Origin: Trueperella pyogenes
GTDB taxonomy: Bacteria; Actinomycetota; Actinomycetes; Actinomycetales; Actinomycetaceae
DNA: 64,000 nucleotides
Assembly (NCBI RefSeq): GCF_001070855.1
Contig: NZ_JVLH01000003.1
Location: 62,001 to 126,000, forward strand
Direction of reading: 5' to 3'
This document shows, one piece after another, positions 1 to 9,337 of this stretch. A program made the translations under genes and the position numbers. The notes beneath the pieces are model-generated. The model was not told the origin of the DNA, did not search any database, and worked only from the letters and a program-made list of their open reading frames with translations. The first letter of the stretch is position 1; every line of letters starts with the position of its first letter.

Positions 1-21
1 CGTCCCATCAAGGAGGAAACA

Positions 22-738
22 ATGGCGGAAAAGCAAACCATTCTTGGACGTATTTCTCAGCTCGCAAAGGCAAACATCAACGCGCTCCTCGACCGCGCCG
101 AGGACCCTCAGAAGATGCTTGATCAGCTGATTCGCGACTACACGAACTCAATCGCAGAAGCAGAGACCGCAGTCGCACAGACCGTCGGTAACCTCCGTTT
201 GGCCGAGAAGGACCACGATGAGGACGTCACTGTAGCTGCAGATTGGGGACGTAAGGCAGCCGCGGCCTCGGCAAAGGCAGAGGAAATGCGCGCAGCCGGC
301 GACCAGGCCGGCGCACAGAAGTGGGACGATCTGGCTCGCGTCGCCATCGGCAAGCAGATCCAGTTCGAAGGCGAAGCAAAGAACGCTGAGCCGCTGATCG
401 CTTCTCAGCGCGAGGTCGTCGACAAGCTCAAGAACGGGCTGGTCCAGATGAAGGAGAAGCTCAGCGAGCTCAAGACCAAGCGCGATCAGCTGGTTGCACG
501 CCAGAAGGCCGCCGAGGCACAGGCACAGGTTTCGGATGCAGTTGCCTCGATCAATGTCCTTGACCCCACCTCCGAGCTCTCTCGCTTCGAGGACAAGGTT
601 CGTCGAGCCGAGGCAATGGCCCAGGGCAAGACTGAGGTTGCAACCTCCTCGCTAGACTCACAATTCGCAGAGCTGGAGACCGATTCTTCTCAGGCTGAAA
701 TCGAAGCTCGTCTTGCAGCACTGAAGCAGCAGCACTGA
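22..738 (+). CDS. pspA: PspA/IM30 family membrane-stress protein
   Basis: This 238-residue protein is charged and helical almost throughout, with long Ala/Glu/Lys/Gln heptad-like stretches, and has no signal peptide or membrane segment. That matches the PspA/IM30 family, an ESCRT-III-like fold that coats the inner face of the membrane and limits proton leakage under envelope stress. The N-terminus (ILGRISQLAKANINALLDRAEDP) has the usual amphipathic helix, followed by the family pattern PQKMLDQLIRDY. The start is fixed by a strong AAGGAGGA at 10-17. The upstream region lies outside the window, so no operon partner can be named. A bidirectional hairpin closes it against the convergent NYN gene. 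The family call is firm; the stress role is inferred from the family. Confidence 0.93.
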   Translation: MAEKQTILGRISQLAKANINALLDRAEDPQKMLDQLIRDYTNSIAEAETAVAQTVGNLRLAEKDHDEDVTVAADWGRKAAAASAKAEEMRAAGDQAGAQKWDDLARVAIGKQIQFEGEAKNAEPLIASQREVVDKLKNGLVQMKEKLSELKTKRDQLVARQKAAEAQAQVSDAVASINVLDPTSELSRFEDKVRRAEAMAQGKTEVATSSLDSQFAELETDSSQAEIEARLAALKQQH

Positions 739-748
739 TTGACAGCTT

Positions 749-783
749 AAAAATGTGGGCCCTGATCCAGGGCCCACATTTTT
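749..783. terminator. Bidirectional terminator between pspA and the NYN gene
   Basis: A hairpin with arms ATGTGGGCCCTG and CAGGGCCCACAT, a 3-base loop, A-run before it and T-run after it. It can act on both strands and sits in the 50-base gap between two convergent genes. Confidence 0.9.
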
Positions 784-788
784 GTATG

Positions 789-1361
789 TCAGAGATAGTC
801 GAAGGGGTCGAAGTCGTCGATATCGATGATGTGAATACGTGGAAGCTGTACTTGGAATGCGTGCGCATCGTATTCAAGGTCAATGATTTCAAGGCCCAAA
901 TCTTCCAGTTCGTGGAACTGGCTGGAGAGGAACTCCTTGAAACACATAATCCCGACGCGGTGTCCGTTTTCAAGCAGATCCTGAATTTGCGGCAGGAAAT
1001 CAGCGTCGTGAGAAGCCAAAATAACTGAGCCCGAGCCCTGCTCTGCAATGGCTTCAAGGGTGCGCTGAATACCGATATCAACGACCTTCATGTCGTCTGG
1101 ACCAGCTAGGGGAAGAGCGCGGTAACCCATCGCATGGAGCGCTTGAATAAAGCCCATCGGAAGGTAACCCGAGGTTCCATTGAGGTAGAAAAGGCCGCGC
1201 ACTTGCTGATGCCAGAGCTGCTCGGTCGCTTCACGAATTCGATCCCAGCGGGGACGTTCATCGGGAGTTGGGCGGCGATCCAGAACGGAAAGCCCAAGTG
1301 TGGCATCGATGTTTTCGCCATCGATCAGGAGATATGTCGCTTCTGCGTCAGGGGGATTCAT
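789..1361 (-). CDS. NYN domain (PIN-like nuclease fold) protein
   Basis: 190 residues. The N-terminal block has the acidic pockets of the NYN/LabA-type PIN-like fold: LLIDGENID near residues 11-19, DMKVVDIGIQRTLEAI near 90-105 and ILASHDADFLP near 113-123. These Asp residues are positioned to bind a metal, as in proposed RNA-processing nucleases. The last 40 residues are acidic (IIDIDDFDPFDYL) and unlike any module I recognise. No substrate can be named. There is no Shine-Dalgarno; a TAGGAT at 1368-1373 lies six bases before the ATG, which fits a leaderless mRNA. It converges with pspA across a shared terminator. Confidence 0.82.
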   Translation of the reverse strand: MNPPDAEATYLLIDGENIDATLGLSVLDRRPTPDERPRWDRIREATEQLWHQQVRGLFYLNGTSGYLPMGFIQALHAMGYRALPLAGPDDMKVVDIGIQRTLEAIAEQGSGSVILASHDADFLPQIQDLLENGHRVGIMCFKEFLSSQFHELEDLGLEIIDLEYDAHAFQVQLPRIHIIDIDDFDPFDYL

Positions 1362-1367
1362 AGTCCA

Positions 1368-1373
1368 ATCCTA
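1368..1373 (-). promoter_or_regulatory. -10 box of a leaderless NYN-gene promoter
   Basis: TAGGAT on the minus strand fits the TANNNT -10 consensus. Six bases separate it from the ATG at 1361, so transcription would begin at the start codon itself. No clear -35 is visible. Confidence 0.5.
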
Positions 1374-1442
1374 TACTTCTGGGCATCGACGCAGGCGTGA
1401 ATTAAGGAGAAATCCTCATCGCGAGGCGCCTGAGACGCAAGA

Positions 1443-1470
1443 GGCCGGGACCGCAGATGCGGCCCCGGCC
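1443..1470 (-). terminator. Terminator-like hairpin after glpK
   Basis: GGCCGGG-CCGCA / TGCGG-CCCCGGCC folds into a GC-rich stem 24 bases beyond the glpK stop codon. It lacks a long U-run, so termination is likely but not certain. Confidence 0.6.
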
Positions 1471-1493
1471 ACTTATGTCTCAATACCTTGAGA

Positions 1494-3014
<1,521 letters not shown>

Positions 3015-3054
3015 GAGTTTCCTTTCGAAAGTAGTGTCACGTCGTTGTGTTTAC

Positions 3055-3861
3055 TCAGACAAGGACGAGGAAGTAGAGGACAGTTCCCAACACCGCACCA
3101 ACGATGGGGCCGACGACGGGAACCCAGGAGTATGCCCAGTCGGAGCCACCCTTGCCCTTGATCGGCAAAATTGCGTGAGCGATACGGGGGCCGAGGTCAC
3201 GAGCGGGGTTGATTGCGTATCCGGTGGGGCCACCAAGGGAGTTACCGATGACAACGATGATGAGCGCAACGCCGAGCGGGCCAATCGCAGTTTCGGTGTA
3301 TCCGGAGACAAAGACCCAGAGGATAAGGACAGCAGTGCCGATGGCCTCAGTGACGCAGTTCCAAACGTAGGAGCGAATCTCGGGGCCGGTAGAGAAGACA
3401 CCGAGCTTCAGAGCAGGATCGCAATCCTCATCGAAGTGCTTCTTGAAGGTGAGCCAGCACAGGACAGCACCGACAAACGCGCCGAGGAACTGGGCAATGA
3501 TGTATACGGCAACATTCGAACCGGTGACAAGAACAGCTCCAGCCTTATCTGCCGGAACGCCGTTGAGAGTCTTGCTGGGGTCAAAGAGGTAGGCGACAAC
3601 CTTTGCAATGGTGACTGCGGGGTTCAGGTGTCCACCGCTACGGAAAGCGACATAAACACCTGCAAATACTGCAAGTCCCCATCCAAAGTTGATCATGAGC
3701 CAACCGCCACCCTTGCCCTTGGACTTGGGGAGCAGATGCGTGGCAACGACGCCGCCACCAAGGAGAAGAAGTACTGCAGTTCCAAGGAACTCAGACCAGA
3801 AGACCTGTGCCGTTGTCACCGGAAGTGACGTGTCAACGGCTGGGAGAATTGTTGCGAGCAT
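3055..3861 (-). CDS. glpF: Glycerol facilitator (aquaglyceroporin)
   Basis: 268 residues of the MIP channel family with six membrane helices and the two half-helix pore motifs: HLNPAVT near residue 78 and INPARDLGPR near 217. The Asp after the second NPAR is the mark of glycerol-conducting members rather than pure water channels. The protein would let glycerol cross the inner membrane passively, with glpK just downstream trapping it as phosphate. A start at 3861 is supported by AGGGAAAT immediately upstream. It is the first gene of the glpFK unit, facing the promoter and operator region at 3862-4108. Confidence 0.95.
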   Translation of the reverse strand: MLATILPAVDTSLPVTTAQVFWSEFLGTAVLLLLGGGVVATHLLPKSKGKGGGWLMINFGWGLAVFAGVYVAFRSGGHLNPAVTIAKVVAYLFDPSKTLNGVPADKAGAVLVTGSNVAVYIIAQFLGAFVGAVLCWLTFKKHFDEDCDPALKLGVFSTGPEIRSYVWNCVTEAIGTAVLILWVFVSGYTETAIGPLGVALIIVVIGNSLGGPTGYAINPARDLGPRIAHAILPIKGKGGSDWAYSWVPVVGPIVGAVLGTVLYFLVLV

Positions 3862-3998
3862 ATTTCCCTAACTTTCTCCGTCGCGTCTTCGCGACGGGGC
3901 CATTGGCGGGATTTCACCGCCATGCAAGTACCACCAGACCACCCTCATTCGAAGATGCGTTGTGGATCACGTTTAGTATCTCATTTGTTGCCCTCCAC

Positions 3999-4032
3999 CC
4001 CAAATGGATGAACGTTTGTTCATGCATTTGGG
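3999..4032. promoter_or_regulatory. 34-bp dyad operator between glpFK and its divergent regulator
   Basis: Left arm CCCAAATGGATGAAC (3999-4013), four-base spacer, right arm GTTCATGCATTTGGG (4018-4032). The arms are inverted repeats matching at 14 of 15 positions. Further CATTTG half-sites lie at 3981-3988 and 4053-4059. The site sits in the only long gap between glpF and the divergent SorC-type gene, and such regulators commonly bind extended dyads here. That this protein binds it is inference. Confidence 0.7.
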
Positions 4033-4135
4033 TCAACCTGTGGACAAGTACATCATTTGGCCTCCACTTCGCCTATAGGCAAATTGGTGACTAAACAGCT
4101 ACAAGTGCGTGCTCATGGATGGCATACTAGGAAAT

Positions 4136-5101
4136 GTGACAATACGTGATGAACAGGCCCACGAAGCGGCCTCGATGTATTACCTGCAGGGGCAGACGAT
4201 GGAGACCATCGCCCGCCACCTCGGTGTTTCACGTTCGTCTGTTTCACGCCTACTGACCTACGCTCGAAACTCCGGTCTGGTGCGCATCTCCGTTGCTGCG
4301 ACCCCAGGAAACCGCGGTTCACTCTCGGGCCAAATTAACGAAATATTTGGAATTCGAACATCAGTCGTTCCCGTTCATGACATTCACACGGAAGTGAATC
4401 GGCTGCACAATGTTGCACGAGTAGCCGCTGAACGCCTTGTGGATATGCTCAAGCCCGGAGACACTCTTGGAATTGCATGGGGTAACACGACCTCGGAGGT
4501 CACTCGATGCCTTCCCCGAGTGAATCTCCCTGGTTCAACGGTGGTGCAACTCAACGGCGCTGCAACTGCGACAGAATCGGGTGTCCCCTATGCGGATGCC
4601 ATTATTTCTCGCGCAGCTACTGCTTTGGGTGCCCGGATGGTTCACTTCCCCGTCCCTGCTTTCTTTGACTTCGCAGAAACAAAGGAAGCACTGTGGCGTG
4701 AACGTTCGGTTACCTCGGTACTTGCGACGATTGATTCGGCGAATGTCGCGCTCTTTGGAATCGGCTCACTTTCTGCCCGACTTCCATCGCGCGTCTATTC
4801 GGGAGGGTTCTTGGATCCCGATGAAATTACGCATGCTCAAGAAGACGGCGTTGTTGGGGATGTCTGCACGGTCCTTCTGCGTGAAGACGGATCGACAGAC
4901 ATGGATCTCAACAAACGCGCATCTGGGCCAAGCCCGGCAACGCTGAAGAAAATCCCCCGTCGCTTGGCCGTGGTGGCAGGCGCATCAAAGGCACTACCTT
5001 TACTGGGAGCACTCCACGCCGGTGTCATCACCGATCTTGTTTTGGATGATGGCGCTGCGCGTGAACTCCTGGATTTGGTGCGCCACCGCGCCCACGCCTA
5101 A
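4136..5101 (+). CDS. SorC/DeoR-type sugar-binding transcriptional regulator
   Basis: About 321 residues. An N-terminal helix-turn-helix (MYYLQGQTMETIARHLGVSRSSVSRLL near residues 12-40) is followed by a SorC-type sugar-phosphate sensor domain of the phosphosugar isomerase fold, with GDTLGIAWGNTTSEV and LNGAATA blocks typical of the family. It faces glpFK across a 34-bp dyad and probably responds to glycerol 3-phosphate or a related phosphate; that is inferred from position. The start is uncertain: GTG 4109 and ATG 4115 are in frame, but only GTG 4136 has a -10-like CATACT at 4123-4128 with leaderless spacing, and it gives the normal family N-terminus. Confidence 0.88.
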   Translation: MTIRDEQAHEAASMYYLQGQTMETIARHLGVSRSSVSRLLTYARNSGLVRISVAATPGNRGSLSGQINEIFGIRTSVVPVHDIHTEVNRLHNVARVAAERLVDMLKPGDTLGIAWGNTTSEVTRCLPRVNLPGSTVVQLNGAATATESGVPYADAIISRAATALGARMVHFPVPAFFDFAETKEALWRERSVTSVLATIDSANVALFGIGSLSARLPSRVYSGGFLDPDEITHAQEDGVVGDVCTVLLREDGSTDMDLNKRASGPSPATLKKIPRRLAVVAGASKALPLLGALHAGVITDLVLDDGAARELLDLVRHRAHA

Positions 5102-5175
5102 GCCGCCCGTGACGCTTTATCGCCGCGTTTTCAGATAGTACCCACCAGCGCTTAGGTGCACTCTCTACATACAAG

Positions 5176-5210
5176 GCGGCCGGCCTCGTCAATTGACGAA
5201 AGCCGGCCGC
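5176..5210. terminator. Bidirectional hairpin between the SorC-type gene and lysS
   Basis: Arms GCGGCCGGC (5176-5184) and GCCGGCCGC (5202-5210) enclose a second dyad TCGTCAATTGACGA. It separates two convergent genes and probably terminates both. Confidence 0.75.
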
Positions 5211-5220
5211 ATTTACGTAC

Positions 5221-6819
5221 TCAGCCCAAGCGCTTCACCAAGGGGAAGGGGATCGTTTCACGGATTCCCTGTCCGGTCAGCACCATCAGCAAGCGGTCAA
5301 TTCCCATGCCCATGCCACCGCAGGGCGGGAAGCCCTGCTCCATAGCAATAAGGAAGTCCTCATCCAAAACCATGGCTTCGGGATCACCATTGGCAGCTGC
5401 CAGAGCCTGCGCTTCGAAGCGCTGACGCTGAACGACGGGATCAGCGAGCTCGGAGTATGCCGTTGCAGTCTCAAAACCACGAACATACAGGTCCCACTTC
5501 TCAGTCAGCCCCGGACGCGAACGGTGGTAACGGGTCAGCGGAGAAGTATCCTCGGGGAAGTCGTAGACGAAGGTCGGTGCCCACAGCTTCGAGGCAACGA
5601 GCTCTTCGAAGATATCCTCGACGATCTTGCCGTTCACTGCGTAATCATCAACCTCAATACCGATCTGGTCGGCGTACTTGAGCAGCTTTTCACGAGGCGT
5701 ATCCACCGTGATCTCTTCACCCAAAGCCTCTGAAGTCGAGCCATACAGGTCGATGTGGTCCCAATCGCCCGAAAGGTCATACTCGGTACCGTCAGCAAGA
5801 GTGACGATTTCCTGGCCTTCGGCAAGATCAAAGGCATCGCGAGCAGCCTGCTGGATCAGGTTTCGGGTCAGAGCAGCCATTCCGTTGTAGTCGGAATAGG
5901 CCTCGTAGGCCTCCAGGGAGGTGAATTCGGGGCTGTGAGAGGAATCCATACCTTCGTTACGGAAGTTACGGTTCATCTCGAAGACGCGATCCACGCCACC
6001 GACGACTGCGCGCTTGAGGTAGATCTCGGTAGCAATACGCAGATAGAGGTCCATATCCAGCGCATTCATATGCGTGATGAAGGGACGTGCCGAAGCCCCA
6101 CCGTGGATAACTTGGAGCATCGGAGTCTCGAGCTCAATGTAATCACGGCGGAAGAAGTTCTCACGAATGGAACGGTTCACCGCAGCGCGGATACGGATCA
6201 TATTGCGCGCAGCAGGACGGGTGATCAGGTCGAGCTCGCGGCGACGGATTCGCTGATCTTCCGAAAGAGTAACTTCTTCACCCTCGGCGGTCGTCCATGT
6301 CTTCGGCAAAGGACGCAACGCCTTTGAGGCAATCGCCCACGAGGCGTCAGGAGCGGGAAGTGCAGTCGGGGCCGCGTCGTAAGCAGCTTGGGACTCGGGA
6401 GTCACTTCAGCCGGGGTGGCGAAGATCGACAGCTCGCCGCGCTTGGAGGAAATCACGCGACCGTGAACATAGAGGAAGTCACCCAAGTCAACGTCGTTCT
6501 TATACTGAGCCAGCGACTCTACACCAACCGAGGCGGCAGAGAGCATCACCTGGATCTTATTGCCCGCACCATCCATGAGGGTTGCAAAGCAGAGCTTTCC
6601 ACCATTACGCGCCAAAATCACGCGGCCAGAGAGAGCAACGATGTCGTCGGTCTCTTCACCGGCTTCCAGATGGCTGTACTTTTCACGGACCTTTGCAATG
6701 GTCGTGGTGATAGGAAGCTTCACAGGGTAGGCGGGAATCCCTGCCTCCATGAGGCGTGCACGCTTGGCAGCGCGAATTTGTACTTGTTCAGGGGTATCGT
6801 CAACAGGCGAATCAGTCAT
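5221..6819 (-). CDS. lysS: Lysine--tRNA ligase, class II
   Basis: 532 residues. An N-terminal OB-fold anticodon-binding domain (near 60-170) precedes the class II catalytic core: motif 2 FEMNRNFRNEGMDSSHSPEF near 295 and motif 3 GMGMGIDRLLM near residue 508. It charges tRNA-Lys with lysine. There is no LysX-type membrane segment at either end, so this is the housekeeping enzyme rather than a lysyl-phosphatidylglycerol synthase. The ATG at 6819 is 61 bases from the panD stop, so it may belong to the panC-panD transcript or have its own promoter. Confidence 0.97.
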   Translation of the reverse strand: MTDSPVDDTPEQVQIRAAKRARLMEAGIPAYPVKLPITTTIAKVREKYSHLEAGEETDDIVALSGRVILARNGGKLCFATLMDGAGNKIQVMLSAASVGVESLAQYKNDVDLGDFLYVHGRVISSKRGELSIFATPAEVTPESQAAYDAAPTALPAPDASWAIASKALRPLPKTWTTAEGEEVTLSEDQRIRRRELDLITRPAARNMIRIRAAVNRSIRENFFRRDYIELETPMLQVIHGGASARPFITHMNALDMDLYLRIATEIYLKRAVVGGVDRVFEMNRNFRNEGMDSSHSPEFTSLEAYEAYSDYNGMAALTRNLIQQAARDAFDLAEGQEIVTLADGTEYDLSGDWDHIDLYGSTSEALGEEITVDTPREKLLKYADQIGIEVDDYAVNGKIVEDIFEELVASKLWAPTFVYDFPEDTSPLTRYHRSRPGLTEKWDLYVRGFETATAYSELADPVVQRQRFEAQALAAANGDPEAMVLDEDFLIAMEQGFPPCGGMGMGIDRLLMVLTGQGIRETIPFPLVKRLG

Positions 6820-6880
6820 GACTTCAATGGTAGCGAAAGTCAGCGATTAGTCACGCCCATGCGTATAAGCGGATTGAAAT

Positions 6881-7315
6881 TCACACACCCGAACTTTTCA
6901 AGCCCAAGCTTTGGGCGTGGGGCGAAGACTCAGGAACCTGTCCCAGAGCACTCCCCTCTTCGATAATTCGATTCTGCGCATCAACGAAAACGACGCTGGG
7001 CGTTACAGAGCGAACCTGGGATTCGGGAACCTGGGCATAGGCCATAATGATGACCAAATCATCCAGGTTCACCAGATGCGCCGCTGCTCCATTGAGCTGA
7101 ATGACGCCACTTCCGCGCTGACCAGCGATCGTGTACGTCGATAGGCGTGATCCGTTGTTCACATCCGCGATATCTACTTTTTGGCCGGGAACAATATTGG
7201 CCGCATCCAAGAGGTCTTCGTCGATGGTAATCGAGCCAACATAATGCAAATCGGCTCCAGTTACTCGTGCACGGTGAATCTTTCCAATCACCATGGTCCG
7301 AGTCATTTCACTCAT
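6881..7315 (-). CDS. panD: Aspartate 1-decarboxylase
   Basis: PanD makes beta-alanine from aspartate for pantothenate synthesis and is a self-cleaving pyruvoyl enzyme. The cleavage pair is visible in HYVGSITID (Gly-Ser), preceded by [14 protein letters not shown] and followed by NGAAAHLV. The reading frame is open farther upstream, but ATG 7315 (MSEMTRTM) or ATG 7306 ([11 protein letters not shown]) gives the family N-terminus; 7315 overlaps the panC stop by eight bases, 7306 leaves one base. The roughly 30-residue tail after IIEEGS is hydrophilic and longer than in many homologues. It lies directly after panC, so the two are translationally coupled. Confidence 0.94.
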   Translation of the reverse strand: MSEMTRTMVIGKIHRARVTGADLHYVGSITIDEDLLDAANIVPGQKVDIADVNNGSRLSTYTIAGQRGSGVIQLNGAAAHLVNLDDLVIIMAYAQVPESQVRSVTPSVVFVDAQNRIIEEGSALGQVPESSPHAQSLGLKSSGV

Positions 7316-8249
7316 GACGTGCGCCTCCGGCAACAGAAATAACGACATCCGCGTTATCGATCAAGCGAGTCGCTCCGACCCGCGCGGCAAGAAGAATTCG
7401 AGCGCGCAGGCTCCCCTGCGTTGCCGCAGCTTCCAGCACCTTCTCACGGCTTTCCTTGTCTACCTGCTCTGCGGCGCTTCCCGTCCCTGCAAGCAGGGTG
7501 AAATCGTCATCATCCACGATCGCAACGTAATCGGGAACGACTCCCTCTTCGGCCTCGAGAACGGAGGATGCAGCACGCAAAACCTCCTCAAGAGGAACGC
7601 CCAAAGCCGCTGCAGCGCGGGCCTCGTCAATCGCACGCGACAGGGAACGCGCGTGCACGCGTTCTTCCTCACTGAGGTACTGATTACGCGAAGAGAGCGC
7701 AACACCATCGCTATCGCGAACAATCTCAACGGCCTGAATGCGCACGGGCATATCCAAGTCACGAACAAAAGTGCGAATAACTGCCAGCTGTTGGGCATCT
7801 TTTTGACCAAAGAGCGCAACATCAGGACGGATCAGATTCATTGCCTTTGAGACGACCAAAGCAACGCCGGCAAAATGCGTCGGGCGGGTTGCACCTTCAA
7901 GAATGTGAGCAACCGGGCCAGCGTCGATACGGGTGGTTGCAGGAGTTGGGTAAGCATCAGTGACGGAAGGCGCCCAGACAAGATCGGCGCCCACCGTTGA
8001 CAGTGCCTCCATATCGGCATCCAATGTGCGCGGGTAGGCGTCGTAGTCCTCGCCCGGAGCAAACTGGGTGGGGTTCACGAAGATTGTGACGATGACATGA
8101 TCGGCAAGCTCCTGTGCCTGCCGGACAAGCTCAAGGTGCCCTCGGTGGAGCGCTCCCATTGTCATGACCAGCGCGCGCGTCCCCTCAAGTTGGGATAGTG
8201 CTTGCGCAAGTTCTTCTCGGGTATGCGTCAACTGAGGCGTAGAGTTCAT
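7308..8249 (-). CDS. panC: Pantothenate synthetase
   Basis: 313 residues of the nucleotidyltransferase-fold ligase that joins pantoate and beta-alanine with ATP. Signature blocks are [10 protein letters not shown] (HIGH-like) near residue 30, FVNPTQF near 57, FGQKDAQQL near 148 and ALSSRN near 183 (KMSKS-like). The gene runs into panD with an overlap, so the last two steps of pantothenate synthesis are coupled. No panB is in the window. A stem-loop at 8273-8297 sits before its start and may separate it from the DUF2520 gene upstream. Confidence 0.95.
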   Translation of the reverse strand: MNSTPQLTHTREELAQALSQLEGTRALVMTMGALHRGHLELVRQAQELADHVIVTIFVNPTQFAPGEDYDAYPRTLDADMEALSTVGADLVWAPSVTDAYPTPATTRIDAGPVAHILEGATRPTHFAGVALVVSKAMNLIRPDVALFGQKDAQQLAVIRTFVRDLDMPVRIQAVEIVRDSDGVALSSRNQYLSEEERVHARSLSRAIDEARAAAALGVPLEEVLRAASSVLEAEEGVVPDYVAIVDDDDFTLLAGTGSAAEQVDKESREKVLEAAATQGSLRARILLAARVGATRLIDNADVVISVAGGARHE

Positions 8250-8272
8250 ATGACTTATTCTCGCCCGAAAGG

Positions 8273-8297
8273 CCCCCGAAACGCCATTTCGTGGGGG
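8273..8297 (-). terminator. Stem-loop between the DUF2520 gene and panC
   Basis: CCCCC-GAAA pairs with TTTC-GGGGG around a short loop in the 57-base gap. It has no long U-run. It could be a weak terminator or an RNA-stability element. Confidence 0.4.
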
Positions 8298-8306
8298 TCT
8301 AACGGA

Positions 8307-9233
8307 TCACTTTTCACCCATTTCGCGCACGGCTGCGCGGATTTCCGAGGCCACCTGAGAGCTGATTCGTCCCTCAAATTCCAGTAGGTCAACGGTGTGC
8401 AGAGTCATTGCCGCGTAGGTTGAGCGTGCGTCCTCGAGGCGGTGCGCCCACTGGCCCTCCCCCGCCAAGTTTTCTTCCTTGGCTTTGATTTCTAGAACGC
8501 TCAGGTGCTCGCGAATTGTTCCGACATCGCCCCGCGGGATGGGGCCAGAAACCCCGCGGTCTCCCGCTCGCAACGCGCGATCTAGTGCGGCCTCGCACAG
8601 GGGACGCAAGAAAGTTCCCGGATCCTCAATTCCAACGGTGGAGAGGATCTGCTTAGACTGCGCGACTACAGTGGCAAGGAAATTTGCACCGTGATTCAAC
8701 GCAGCGTGGTAGACCCCACGATCTTCCTCCGCGATCTCAAAAGGCTCACCACCCATTTCAACGACTAGCGCTTGGGCAATGGGCAAGGCAATTGCTGGAG
8801 CAGTCACTGCAAAGGGTGTCCCCACCAAACGTGGAACGTCAACAGAGGTCCCCGTGAAGGTCATTGCCGGATGAATTGCCAAGGGAATTGCCCCCATACC
8901 CGAAGCGGGGCGCAGAATGTCAATTCCGTGCGCCCCCGAAGTATGCACAACCAGTTGCGAGGACTGCCAGGCACCTAATTCAGCCAGCCCCTTGACCAAA
9001 CCTTCCAGCTGGTCGTCGGGAACGGTCAGAACAACCATTTGGCAACGAGAGACAATCTCTTCCACCGAAAGAATGGGAATCCCCGGCAATAGAGCATCGG
9101 CGCGCTCGCGCGATTCCTCCGAAGAAGCACTCACCCCAACAATCGTGTGTCCAACCGCTCGCAGGGCCGAGCCAATCACAGGGCCAACATGTCCCATGCC
9201 GATAATGCCGATATCAAGTCGACCGCCGCGCAT
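8307..9233 (-). CDS. Rossmann-like / DUF2520 domain protein
   Basis: 308 residues. A dinucleotide-binding fold (DIGIIGMGHVGPVIGSAL, residues 6-23) is followed by a helical DUF2520 domain of the kind found in reductases of the 6-phosphogluconate dehydrogenase-like superfamily. In mycobacteria the homologous gene also lies directly beside panC and panD, so a role linked to pantothenate, such as ketopantoate reduction or a related NAD(P)H step, is plausible but unproven. The frame is open 141 bases upstream; ATG 9233 was chosen because GGCGGAAT precedes it and the glycine-rich loop then lies at the N-terminus. Read together with panC-panD as one neighbourhood. Confidence 0.87.
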   Translation of the reverse strand: MRGGRLDIGIIGMGHVGPVIGSALRAVGHTIVGVSASSEESRERADALLPGIPILSVEEIVSRCQMVVLTVPDDQLEGLVKGLAELGAWQSSQLVVHTSGAHGIDILRPASGMGAIPLAIHPAMTFTGTSVDVPRLVGTPFAVTAPAIALPIAQALVVEMGGEPFEIAEEDRGVYHAALNHGANFLATVVAQSKQILSTVGIEDPGTFLRPLCEAALDRALRAGDRGVSGPIPRGDVGTIREHLSVLEIKAKEENLAGEGQWAHRLEDARSTYAAMTLHTVDLLEFEGRISSQVASEIRAAVREMGEK

Positions 9234-9337
9234 ATTCCGCCTTTGCTGTGGTGTCTGATGGATAGCCCTGAGCGCAAAGCCACGTCTGAATCCGCGCCCC
9301 TTGCTCGGCGCTATCTTCGCAGCTGCATCATTGGATA

